Shown: one piece after another, positions 6,959 through 14,928 of the stretch | How positions within the stretch are numbered: the first letter of the stretch is position 1 | Layout of the letters: every line of letters begins with the position of its first letter | Source: Acetatifactor sp. | GTDB lineage: Bacteria > Bacillota > Clostridia > Lachnospirales > Lachnospiraceae | Assembly (NCBI GenBank): GCA_018385425.1 | Contig: JAHBAA010000041.1 | Location: 1-42,752, forward strand | Direction of reading: 5' to 3' | Length of the DNA: 42,752 nt | The notes under the pieces: model-generated | The model's database searches: none | What the model was told of the DNA's origin: nothing | The model's input: only the letters and a program-made list of their open reading frames with translations | Program-made: the position numbers and the translations under genes

Positions 6959-9046
6959 TTATGAGATAGGAATCGTATCCTGCAAGTCTTCCACAAAGAT
7001 GCGATAGATTCCCGGTTCCAACACCATTTCTCCCCTCGCCTCATCAAAGTACTTCAATTCCTCCAACGGACATTCCATCGTTACTGTCTTTGTTTCCCGC
7101 TCCTTCAGATGGATTCTGGCAAAGCCCTTGAGCAGACGCTCTTCTCTGTCCGCCAATACACCGGGAGCTCCCACAAAAAGCAATACGGAAGTATCCGCCT
7201 CCATGGAACCCGTGTTCTGAACAGTCACCGCCACATGAAGCGCCCCGCCGTCAATGAAACAGCGAAGGTCAAAATAGGAAAAGCTGGTATAAGAAAGTCC
7301 ATATCCGAAGGGATAGGTCGGTTCCACCTTGTTATGCTCCAGCAGGGTGTAGCCGTGATATCTGCCATAGGTCTGTTCATCAGCCATCCAATCGACCCGG
7401 GCCTCATCCCCATCAGACTTTGGCACTGCAAAGGGAAGTCTTCCGCTGGGAGAAAGTCTTCCGAACAAAATCTCAGCCAATGCGGTAGCGCCCTCCATGC
7501 CTGGATAAAACTGCATCAGAATAGCTCCCACCTTCTCACGCACAGACTCTACAACGATCGGTCCGCCTCCTGTCAGAACAAGGACAGCATCCCTTCTGAC
7601 CTCTGCAACTGCATCCAACATGGCCAGTTGTTCCTCCGGAAGAGACAGTCCGCCGATTCTGTCACCCCCATAGGTATCCTTCTTCGGCACGGTTTCATCT
7701 GCCTTGATATGCTCCCCCTCATTGCGATAGCTGTTGCCTGCGACAATGATGACTGCGTCGGCCTCTCTGGCAAGCCGCCTGCAATGGCTCTTGTTTTCTC
7801 CGGAATAAATGATCAGCTCCGCGCCGGTCAGTTCTTTCCAGATTGCTTCAAAGCAGTGTACCACATAGGGCGGATAGGTACAGGATGACCCTCTGTCTCC
7901 CAGATTGTCTTCCTCTGCAAGCAGTCCCAACAGTGCTATTTTCCTGCCCTTCCCCACACATTTCAGCGGAAGGGTTCCATTGCGGTTCTCCAGGAGAGTG
8001 ATTCCCTCTCTCGCCGCCTGCAATGCCAGCCGTATATGCTCCTTCCGATTGGCGGTTTCATTCTTTTTCACCTGCGGCCGCACCTTTTGAATGTACTCTC
8101 CGTGAGCAAGCAGCGTCCGGACAAGCCGGACTGCTGCCTCGTCAATCAGGGACTCCTCCACAGTGCCCTGCACCACGGCCCTCGAAAGTGCCTCTCCGTA
8201 ACAGTATGTATGCGGCATCTCCACATCCATCCCGGCCCGAACGGCCTTTACGGTATCATTGATTCCCCAGGTAAAGTCGCTCATGACAAAACCGTCAAAT
8301 CCCCATTCGCCCTTCAACACATCACGAATCAGGTACCGATTTTGACCGCACATCTCTCCCTGATAACTGTTATAAGCTGTCATAACGGCCCCTGCTCCGG
8401 CATCCACACACTTCTTAAAATGGGGCAAAAAAACTTCCTGTTCTGTGCGCCTGTCGCAGGTAATGTTCACATTCAGGCGATTGTTCTCCATGGAATTGAA
8501 CGCATAGTGCTTCACACAGGCAATCACTCCCCTGCTCTGTACGCCGCGTATCAGCGCACTGCCCATTTCGCCCAGCAGATAACTGTCCTCACCGTAGCAC
8601 TCCTGCATTCTGCCCCACCCCGGATTGTACGGAAGGTTGACACAGACACCTCCGAACAGATTGCCTCCCGCATGAATCACTTCCTCCGCGATGGCTACAC
8701 CTATCTCGGTTTCCAGGTTTCTGTCAAAGGTGGCACCGCGCAGGATCTCCGCAGGGAATGCTGTATAAACGCCTCTTTGGCAGACCACACCTCTGGAGCC
8801 ATCGACAAAAAGAATGGGCATCACATTTTTTCTTGCCACTCCACCGGCCCAATAGGGTGTTTCATTATAGTGCTTTTTCTTCTTGTTCAGGATCTGGCTT
8901 CGAATCTCTTCACGTGTCAGTCTGCCGCTCATCAGCGATATTTTTTCTTCCGTTGAAAGATCCGCCACGATTTCCTCCGCCTGTTTTTGAAATGACAGGC
9001 GGTATGTTTTCCAATTGTCGATCAACGGCAAGTCTGATTTTCCCAT
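6959..9046 (-). CDS. Glycoside hydrolase family 3 beta-glucosidase/xylosidase
   Basis: A 695-residue cytoplasmic GH3 enzyme without signal peptide. The TIM-barrel domain (about 25-310) has the substrate residues KHYA (Lys179-His180) and the nucleophile Asp257 in VMSDFTW (most relatives have SDW). The alpha/beta sandwich (about 340-560) contains the usual GGG and EGATAL segments, and a fibronectin-III-like domain closes the protein (about 590-690). It removes glucose or xylose from the non-reducing end of beta-oligosaccharides. Its ATG lies inside the last 25 bases of the AraC gene, so translation is probably coupled to the regulator. Confidence 0.88.
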   Translation of the reverse strand: MGKSDLPLIDNWKTYRLSFQKQAEEIVADLSTEEKISLMSGRLTREEIRSQILNKKKKHYNETPYWAGGVARKNVMPILFVDGSRGVVCQRGVYTAFPAEILRGATFDRNLETEIGVAIAEEVIHAGGNLFGGVCVNLPYNPGWGRMQECYGEDSYLLGEMGSALIRGVQSRGVIACVKHYAFNSMENNRLNVNITCDRRTEQEVFLPHFKKCVDAGAGAVMTAYNSYQGEMCGQNRYLIRDVLKGEWGFDGFVMSDFTWGINDTVKAVRAGMDVEMPHTYCYGEALSRAVVQGTVEESLIDEAAVRLVRTLLAHGEYIQKVRPQVKKNETANRKEHIRLALQAAREGITLLENRNGTLPLKCVGKGRKIALLGLLAEEDNLGDRGSSCTYPPYVVHCFEAIWKELTGAELIIYSGENKSHCRRLAREADAVIIVAGNSYRNEGEHIKADETVPKKDTYGGDRIGGLSLPEEQLAMLDAVAEVRRDAVLVLTGGGPIVVESVREKVGAILMQFYPGMEGATALAEILFGRLSPSGRLPFAVPKSDGDEARVDWMADEQTYGRYHGYTLLEHNKVEPTYPFGYGLSYTSFSYFDLRCFIDGGALHVAVTVQNTGSMEADTSVLLFVGAPGVLADREERLLKGFARIHLKERETKTVTMECPLEELKYFDEARGEMVLEPGIYRIFVEDLQDTIPIS

Positions 9047-9966
9047 TCCTCTATCCTATCCTTCAGGAGGGAAACCACTTTAGGAGTCTCATAGTCCAGA
9101 TACCCCTTCAGTTCATCCCTTTCATTGTTCATTTGAATTTGTTCCCGATATTCTTTCGGTGTCAGTCCGGTACTCTTTTTAAAGCTTCTGTAAAACGTAT
9201 TCTCCGAGAAATAGCCGCAGACATCCATAATGTAACCTGTGCTCTTCGTTGTGTATTTTAACAGTCCCTTTGCCTTCTCCACACGCAGATTGTCCAGGAG
9301 ATCCTTTGCCGATATTCCCAGAATACCATCCACGATTCGATCAAAGGTTTTGCGGCTGATACCAAATTTCAGGCAGGCGTCACTTAAGATATCTTCATTC
9401 ATGAGGTGATTTTCCAGATATCCGATCAGTCGAATCAGCATATCCTGCTGGTCTCTGTCGCCGCGATTCTTCAATCGCTTATCATACACGGAGAACTCCA
9501 ACAGGTCTGCAATGAGGGAACATACCTGCGCCCTGACGCGAAATACAGACACCTTATCGGCGCGCAGTGTCTCGTAAAGAATTCTGGCCATGCGATAATA
9601 GAAAAGGGCGAAGCCACAGTCCGGTTCCTCTTCCTGTGTGGTGTCAAAATAGAAATGTATTTCCTTTTCGTCTTCAGCCGTATCCGCGAACCGAAACAAC
9701 TCCTCGGACAGCTGCAGAATCATGCACAGACATTCACCGCCATTGTTTTGAAGAGAGTGAACCTCCCTGGGATTGACAAGAAGCATATCACCCTCTTTCA
9801 GGACATACTCATTAGACAGTACTTTCGCCGTCATGCTTCCTGAAAGAATTCCGATGAGTTCGTACTCATTGTGCCAGTGCCAGGTGACACTGTCCAGAGA
9901 TATGATCAGCGCATTCATCGGAAACTGGCTGTTATTGATTATGGTTTCATACATGGAATACTGCAT
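9022..9966 (-). CDS. AraC-family transcriptional regulator
   Basis: A 314-residue regulator. A cupin sugar-sensing domain comes first (HWHNEYELIGILSG, then LKEGDMLLVNPREVHSL) and a double helix-turn-helix follows (about 190-290), with the family ending FSENTFYRSFKKSTGLTPKEYR. The ATG at 9966 has GAGGTGCAGG before it and is preferred to an ATG 27 bases upstream that lacks a ribosome site. It lies between the GPH symporter and the GH3 gene with which it overlaps, so it is the probable activator of this xylan-type sugar locus. Confidence 0.87.
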   Translation of the reverse strand: MQYSMYETIINNSQFPMNALIISLDSVTWHWHNEYELIGILSGSMTAKVLSNEYVLKEGDMLLVNPREVHSLQNNGGECLCMILQLSEELFRFADTAEDEKEIHFYFDTTQEEEPDCGFALFYYRMARILYETLRADKVSVFRVRAQVCSLIADLLEFSVYDKRLKNRGDRDQQDMLIRLIGYLENHLMNEDILSDACLKFGISRKTFDRIVDGILGISAKDLLDNLRVEKAKGLLKYTTKSTGYIMDVCGYFSENTFYRSFKKSTGLTPKEYREQIQMNNERDELKGYLDYETPKVVSLLKDRIEEWENQTCR

Positions 9967-9998
9967 CCTGCACCTCACTTTCACCTCTATCATAACAG

Positions 9999-10028
9999 GA
10001 AAGCACCCGCAAATCTACAGGTGCTTTC
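9999..10028 (-). terminator. Hairpin between symporter and AraC gene
   Basis: A perfect 9-bp stem, GAAAGCACC against GGTGCTTTC with a 12-base loop, lies 46 bases after the symporter stop and 33 before the AraC start. The T tract after it is weak. It may be a leaky terminator that lowers AraC expression, or part of the AraC leader. Confidence 0.5.
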
Positions 10029-10073
10029 GTTTCCGTGAAATAAATTTTATACACAATCTATGTCAGTTCATTT

Positions 10074-11423
10074 CTATTCAGCAGCATGCTTCTTTGCCAA
10101 GCCTTCTTCGATCTGAGGATAGATCTTATCCAGGTTGCAGAAGTAGAGAACAACCAGACCGATCACGATCAGAACGGCGGGAACAATGGTATATACCATC
10201 TTGATTCCGAAAATGGTCTCAGCGGTCTGTGCTGCCAGTTTTCCGTCATATGCTGCCCAGGCAAGACCCCAACCGGTGATTGCGGAACCAAGACCTGCGC
10301 CGACTTTCATACCGAAGCTGGTAGCAGAGTTTGTCAGTCCGTCCAGACGAACACCCGTCTTCCACTCACCGTAGTCGATCACATCAGCTACCATTGCAAA
10401 CAGACCTGCGTTGTGAGGAATACCGCCGATACCAAGGAGGATCAGACCAGCTGCAGCGGTAGCAAAGCTTGCAGGAGAAAGTGCCATCACCAGAACACCT
10501 GCAAGTTCAATTGCATAACCGAGCATCATGCTCTTCCACTTGCCGAGGAACTTGTTGATATAGGGATATACCAGGTTGCCGATCATCTTAGGAAGAATAA
10601 AGCAAAGGGTCAGGGTACCCATCAGTGCTGCATTGCCCAGTACATTTCTTGCAAAATAAATTCTCAGTCCGTTGTTAACGCCCAGAATCGTGTAGTTCAA
10701 TACAAAGATGATGGTAAGAAGCCAGAAGTACTTATTCCGAAACAGGTGGGAGAAGGACTCTTTTACGCTCATCTTGTTCTCAGGCTTTACCTCAGCAGCA
10801 GTGTTCTGCGCAAGGTTTGCTCTCTCCTTGGTGCCGAAGAAAGTGATCAGCAGAAGCAGGATTGCGATGCCGCCAAAGATAAGGGACATACCGGTCCAGC
10901 CAAACCTGTCAACGAACTTGCCGCAGTTATAGTTGATGAACAGAACGGTTGCCATGGTCAGGAAGAATCTTAAGGAACTCATGGTAACGCGATCCTTGGG
11001 ATTGGGTGCTTCCAGTGCAAGGAGCGTGTTGTACGAAAGGTTGCAGGCGGTGTAGATCACTGCAGCCATCAGCACATAGGTCACACAGGCAAATACCAGC
11101 TTACCCATATACGGTAAACTCTGGGGAATGCTGAACATGAGAACCAATCCGAGACCCATAGGGATGGCTGAGAGCAGGATCCAGGGTCTTGCCTTACCCC
11201 ATCTGGTGTGAGTTCTGTCGATGATACTACCCATTACAAGGTCTGATATTCCATCCAGCAGACGGCTTAACAGCATCAGGGTACCGATCGTTGCAGCAGC
11301 GAGTCCCACACTGTCTGTATAGTAAAGAGTCAGGTAAGAACCGATCGTGGTCCATACCAGGTTACAACCTGCATCTCCAACCGCAAATGCAAGTATTTCT
11401 TTCCATGTAGGCTTTGTTTTCAT
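10074..11423 (-). CDS. GPH-family sugar:cation symporter
   Basis: A 449-residue major-facilitator protein with twelve predicted helices of the glycoside-pentoside-hexuronide:cation type (relatives include XynB, XylP, YicJ and MelB). Family marks are the N-terminal FAVGDAGCNLVW, the DLVMGSIIDRTHTRWGKARPW loop after helix 2 to 3, and the central PNPKDR loop. It would bring xylosides or other oligosaccharides across the membrane with a cation. AAGGAAAGGATAAAA precedes the ATG. It follows the second GH43 gene by 62 bases and is followed by a hairpin. Confidence 0.88.
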   Translation of the reverse strand: MKTKPTWKEILAFAVGDAGCNLVWTTIGSYLTLYYTDSVGLAAATIGTLMLLSRLLDGISDLVMGSIIDRTHTRWGKARPWILLSAIPMGLGLVLMFSIPQSLPYMGKLVFACVTYVLMAAVIYTACNLSYNTLLALEAPNPKDRVTMSSLRFFLTMATVLFINYNCGKFVDRFGWTGMSLIFGGIAILLLLITFFGTKERANLAQNTAAEVKPENKMSVKESFSHLFRNKYFWLLTIIFVLNYTILGVNNGLRIYFARNVLGNAALMGTLTLCFILPKMIGNLVYPYINKFLGKWKSMMLGYAIELAGVLVMALSPASFATAAAGLILLGIGGIPHNAGLFAMVADVIDYGEWKTGVRLDGLTNSATSFGMKVGAGLGSAITGWGLAWAAYDGKLAAQTAETIFGIKMVYTIVPAVLIVIGLVVLYFCNLDKIYPQIEEGLAKKHAAE

Positions 11424-11485
11424 AGTTTTATCCTTTCCTTATCATTTCAAAATGACTTTAGATTGTGCTTTATTTCAACTTTTTG

Positions 11486-12892
11486 CTATGCCAGGAGATT
11501 CAGTGCCAGAAGCTCTTGGCTCCCCTCTCCGCGATATACGAGGTACAATTCTAAATCTTCGTCTGAAAAATCAGTCTCCACCATGGCCGTTGTCCAAAAG
11601 GGCGAAGGCGTCAGTCTGATGATTGCCTTCCCTTCACCATCCCGCTTGGTCCTCACTTCGAAGTTTCCTTCTCCGGTGCCGCGATATACCAGACAGATGT
11701 GACCGGTTTCCTTCAGTTGAATGTATTTGTAGCCGATCAGTGTATCTTGCTTGATATTAGTAATAAATCGCTGGCCGTCCACACTGGTCATGTAAGGGAA
11801 ATCTACCTCCGCATTGGTTCTTCCAAGGGAGGAAAGCGCTCCCATGTGCCCATTTGTCAGGTTGCAGCAATACACTGCGGGATAGGAAGCGATTCCCGAC
11901 AAGGGCTTTGGATTCATCCCACTTGTGGTGATGGTCACCTGGGGAATCCTGCCGTCTTCCTCAAAAATGATTCTCTCAGCGCAGCCCTGTCGATTGTATT
12001 GCGTTAGTGAGGTGTGTCGATGATAAAAGATATACCAATCATTCTCCACGCAGACTAGTCCGCCATGGTTGTTTCCGACACTCATCAGCTTGTCCTGCTC
12101 TTCTATTCCGTGATAACCCACATCACCGTTGCTGACAATCACGCCCCCGAAAGTGAATCCTTCCATCGGATGCTCACTGATTGCGTAACAGAGCTGATGC
12201 GTATGGACTGAAGAGTAGATAAGATAAAACCTGTCATTGATCTTTCGGATCGAGGGGCCTTCGAAATACTCATTTCCTTCGAAATCGGTACCTGCACCAT
12301 ATTTCAGACTGGGCAGTACCACATTGGGACCTTCTTTCACGGTCAACATGTCGTCTTCCAGCATTAAAACACTGCAGCCCTTCAAATCCTGATTCTGATA
12401 TCTGGGGATGTGAATCATACAAGGCGCAAATCCAAAATACAGGAAATTACCCTCTTCGCAGCAGATCACCGAAGGATCATAGGGCTGATTGTCTGTCATA
12501 ACCGTGCCGTCCCGATACTGAATTCTGCCATAATACTCATATGCGCCTGCAGGCGTATCGCATACTGCAACATTGATAGAGTCCTGAAAGCGTACGCAAT
12601 AGAACAAATAATACCTTCCGTCCCGCCCTCTTACGACATCGGGTGCATACAGGGGAAGCAGGTCCTTGTTGAAGGGATCCTGGTCTTTTCTGTAGATGAC
12701 GCCCTCATATCTCCAGTCAGAGAGATCGTTTACCGGTGCTGACCAGGCAACATAATCGAGTTCGCAGAATTCGTTGCCGTTTTCCAGATCATGACTGCCA
12801 AAAATGTACAGGCGGTCGCCGAAAACTCTTGGCTCTCCATCAGGGATATGTTCGAACAAAGGCAAGTAAGGATTGTGACACTGTGTCTTCAT
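11486..12892 (-). CDS. Second glycoside hydrolase family 43 enzyme
   Basis: A 468-residue GH43 protein of a different subfamily from the xylosidase at 3702. The propeller (about 5-330) keeps the catalytic triad: Asp18 (IPDGEPRVFGD), Asp139 (QPYDPSVI) and Glu211 (YFEGPSIRK). Residues of about 370-465 form a jelly-roll like a CBM6-type module. Relatives with this PDGEPRVFGDR opening are arabinofuranosidases, xylosidases or galactosidases, so the linkage is uncertain. There is no signal peptide. AAAGGAGGATAT before the ATG is ideal. It is the first gene of the leftward operon with the GPH symporter. Confidence 0.85.
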   Translation of the reverse strand: MKTQCHNPYLPLFEHIPDGEPRVFGDRLYIFGSHDLENGNEFCELDYVAWSAPVNDLSDWRYEGVIYRKDQDPFNKDLLPLYAPDVVRGRDGRYYLFYCVRFQDSINVAVCDTPAGAYEYYGRIQYRDGTVMTDNQPYDPSVICCEEGNFLYFGFAPCMIHIPRYQNQDLKGCSVLMLEDDMLTVKEGPNVVLPSLKYGAGTDFEGNEYFEGPSIRKINDRFYLIYSSVHTHQLCYAISEHPMEGFTFGGVIVSNGDVGYHGIEEQDKLMSVGNNHGGLVCVENDWYIFYHRHTSLTQYNRQGCAERIIFEEDGRIPQVTITTSGMNPKPLSGIASYPAVYCCNLTNGHMGALSSLGRTNAEVDFPYMTSVDGQRFITNIKQDTLIGYKYIQLKETGHICLVYRGTGEGNFEVRTKRDGEGKAIIRLTPSPFWTTAMVETDFSDEDLELYLVYRGEGSQELLALNLLA

Positions 12893-12973
12893 ATATCCTC
12901 CTTTTGCTATCTTTTGAAAGATGGTTGTTCTTCATTTTCTTGATTTCATCATACAGAATCGAAAAAATGTTTT

Positions 12974-13009
12974 CTCCCAAATGGAGTATTTTTCACTTCC
13001 AAAAATGGA
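12974..13009 (-). promoter_or_regulatory. Candidate AraC-type direct repeat upstream of the GH43-symporter operon
   Basis: About 80-115 bases before the GH43 start the minus strand carries TCCATTTTTGGAAG and, 24 bases later, TCCATTTGGGAG. Each copy is also a small inverted repeat. Paired direct repeats before a sugar operon beside an AraC gene fit an activator site. No clear -35/-10 pair could be fixed next to it. Confidence 0.35.
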
Positions 13010-13067
13010 CAAATTGAAGCGGATGACCCAACGGAATGCATTAAGGGAGTGTTTCGTGAATATACCG

Positions 13068-13096
13068 AAAAAGCCCGCCGAAATTCTCCGTGGGCT
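13068..13096 (-). terminator. Terminator-like hairpin at the left end of the repeat block
   Basis: On the minus strand AGCCC pairs with GGGCT across a 15-base interior and runs into five T. It would stop transcripts coming from the repeat block or from guaA before they reach the glycosidase operon. Confidence 0.5.
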
Positions 13097-13199
13097 GTGC
13101 TGAACCACTCTATAGACAATTTGTTTCACTTGTGAATCTCTCTATACTTACTTTTTATTTGAAGTAATCACCTTCCAACATAGTAACGACGAAGAAAGA

Positions 13200-13490
13200 G
13201 CATTCCCTTGCTATCGATGTAAAGGTATACAGCGAAAAGTCGTCAGTCAGTTTTTTTGTTGTTTTCTTCTTCATTCTAAAGGAAGAATGTGTACCATTAA
13301 CAACGATTGGACTCATTTCTCAGTTCTCGATGTAATGATACACAACAGAACAGTCGCAAGTCAGTCCTTTTGATGTTTTCTTCTATATTCTCCAAGAGGA
13401 ATACGTCCAAATATACAGCAATTGAAACTCTTTCACGGTTTTCGATGTAAGTCGATGCAGCAAAAAATACAAAAAAAGGTCTTCTCGTCG
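13200..13490. repeat. Diverged tandem repeat, period about 113-115 bases
   Basis: Two full copies and one partial copy follow each other. Each begins near a TCGATGTAA motif (13214, 13327 and 13442). The full copies share further blocks: GTCAGT with a T-rich run, TGTTTTCTTCT, an AGGAA core, and an end of the form CRATTG. On the minus strand copies one and two encode similar short peptides (KKTTKKLTDD and KKTSKGLTCD), but copy two has a TAG, so coding is doubtful. The block lies between two terminator-like structures with no gene in it. Confidence 0.6.
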
Positions 13491-13516
13491 ATTCCGTGGT
13501 TCTACCGCTCGATGCA

Positions 13517-13579
13517 GCGCGGCGACTCCGCCCGATTCCGCGTGGCGACTCCGCCCGATTCCGCGCGGCGACTCCGCGC
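13517..13579. repeat. 23-base GC-rich tandem repeat, 2.7 copies
   Basis: The unit GCGCGGCGACTCCGCCCGAT plus TCC occurs at 13517, 13540 (one change) and in part at 13563. Its GC content is far above the flanks. Confidence 0.75.
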
Positions 13580-13582
13580 AGT

Positions 13583-13643
13583 TTTGGCGACAACATACCG
13601 CTCGATTCCGCTTCGCTTCATCTCGCGGTATGTTGTCGCCAAA
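13583..13643. repeat. Perfect 19-bp inverted repeat (hairpin)
   Basis: TTTGGCGACAACATACCGC (13583-13601) is matched exactly by its reverse complement at 13625-13643, with a 23-base loop. There is no T tract on either side. Confidence 0.8.
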
Positions 13644-13654
13644 TACTTATTGGC

Positions 13655-13779
13655 GTAAAGACAGCATCCAGCCTGTCGGCCGGATGTCTGCATACAATAG
13701 AAAGGAGCCCCCTATCATGCAAGCATGTAGGGGGCTCCTTTCTATTGTATGACATCTGCTGCGCAGATGCTGTCTTTAC
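13655..13779. repeat. Nested 125-base palindrome downstream of guaA
   Basis: An outer perfect 14-bp arm pair (GTAAAGACAGCATC at 13655-13668 and its complement at 13766-13779) encloses an inner perfect 24-bp pair (13691-13714 and 13728-13751) whose loop is itself CATGC-AA-GCATG. Between outer and inner arms each side has its own small hairpin, the right one being CATCTGC-TGC-GCAGATG. It begins 21 bases past the guaA stop and may serve as its terminator, although T tracts are poor. Confidence 0.8.
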
Positions 13780-13800
13780 TGTAATGTGCTTGGCTCGTTA

Positions 13801-14784
13801 TCACTCCCATTCAATCGTTGCGACGGGCTTGGGAGACAGGTCGTAGAGTACGCGGTTGATGCCGGGTACTTCGGCCAGAATACGATCTGTGATCTTGCCA
13901 AGAAGTGCGTAGGGAATCTCTTCGATGGTAGCGCTGGTAGCATCCACAGAGTTGACTGCACGGATGATTGCGGGCCACTCGAAGGTACGCTTGTTATTCT
14001 TGATGCCGGTGGACTTATAATCGGGCACTACGGTAAAGTACTGCCATACCTTGCCTTCCAGTCCGGCATTTGCGAATTCTTCGCGAAGGATCGCATCTGA
14101 CTCGCGGAGCGCTTCCAGTCTGTCACGAGTGATGGCACCGGTGCAGCGAACGCCAAGTCCGGGACCGGGGAAGGGCTGGCGATATACCATTCCGTCCGGA
14201 AGACCAAGAGCCTTTCCTACCACACGCACCTCATCCTTATAGAGGAATTTCACAGGCTCCACCAGTTCAAACTGCAGATCCTCAGGCAGACCTCCCACAT
14301 TATGGTGTGCCTTTACGCCGTCACTCTCCAGGATATCAGGATAAATGGTTCCCTGTGCCAGAAACTCAATGCCGTCCAGCTTCTTTGCCTCGTCGGCAAA
14401 CACCTCGATAAACTCCTTGCCGATGATCTTTCTCTTGGTCTCAGGGTCGGAAACGCCGGCCAGCTTGTCCAGGAAACGGTCGATGGCATCCACATAGATC
14501 AGGTTTGCATCCATCTGGTTGCGGAATACTTCTACGACTTGCTCGGGCTCACCCTTTCGAAGCAGACCGTGGTTCACATGGACACATACCAGCTGTTTGC
14601 CGATGGCCTTGATCAGAAGTGCTGCTACTACAGAAGAGTCCACTCCGCCGGACAGTGCCAGCAGTACCTTCTTGTCACCGATCTGGCTGCGAAGAGCTGC
14701 GACCTGCTCTGCAATAAAGCTTTCGGCAAGTGCAGGGGTGGTGATACGTTCCATGGTTTCGGGACGCTTATTGTTTTCCATCAT
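13801..14784 (-). CDS. guaA: GMP synthase ATP-pyrophosphatase subunit (no glutaminase domain)
   Basis: A 327-residue protein equal to the second and third parts of GMP synthase: the ATP-pyrophosphatase domain with the PP-loop LSGGVDSSVV (about residues 45-54), and the dimerisation domain with PFPGPGLGVR and the C-terminal KPVATIEWE that contacts XMP. The glutamine amidotransferase domain of about 200 residues that normally precedes it is absent, and no such gene lies upstream. It would turn XMP into GMP using ammonia or a separate glutaminase subunit, as in two-subunit archaeal enzymes. AAGGAGGAATC precedes two adjacent ATGs; either could start. Confidence 0.88.
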   Translation of the reverse strand: MMENNKRPETMERITTPALAESFIAEQVAALRSQIGDKKVLLALSGGVDSSVVAALLIKAIGKQLVCVHVNHGLLRKGEPEQVVEVFRNQMDANLIYVDAIDRFLDKLAGVSDPETKRKIIGKEFIEVFADEAKKLDGIEFLAQGTIYPDILESDGVKAHHNVGGLPEDLQFELVEPVKFLYKDEVRVVGKALGLPDGMVYRQPFPGPGLGVRCTGAITRDRLEALRESDAILREEFANAGLEGKVWQYFTVVPDYKSTGIKNNKRTFEWPAIIRAVNSVDATSATIEEIPYALLGKITDRILAEVPGINRVLYDLSPKPVATIEWE

Positions 14785-14826
14785 GATTCCTCCTTAGAGT
14801 TTGATTATTCATTGAACATACTACTC

Positions 14827-14855
14827 ATTATATAGGAGGTCTTGCGATTGGGCAA
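14827..14855 (-). promoter_or_regulatory. Promoter of guaA
   Basis: The minus strand reads TTGCCC (14850-14855), 17 bases, TATAAT (14827-14832). The perfect -10 and correct distance from the ribosome site support it. Confidence 0.75.
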
Positions 14856-14899
14856 GCGATTTTACGTAATTAAGCGATCTTTTCTGCTATGTACCTGCC

Positions 14900-14918
14900 A
14901 AAAGCAACCCGCTTGCTT
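14900..14918 (-). terminator. Short terminator after ribU
   Basis: AAGCAA and TTGCTT form a 6-bp stem around GCGGG, followed by a short T run, a few bases past the ribU stop. Confidence 0.5.
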
Positions 14919-14928
14919 CTCGTCGAGA

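Noticed and set aside
8036-8956. 306-codon rightward frame opposite the GH3 gene
   Set aside because: Antisense shadow of a clear glycosidase with catalytic motifs.
13297-13596. 99-codon leftward frame across the repeats
   Set aside because: It joins unrelated repeat types, starts in the GC-rich tandem repeat and has no ribosome site.
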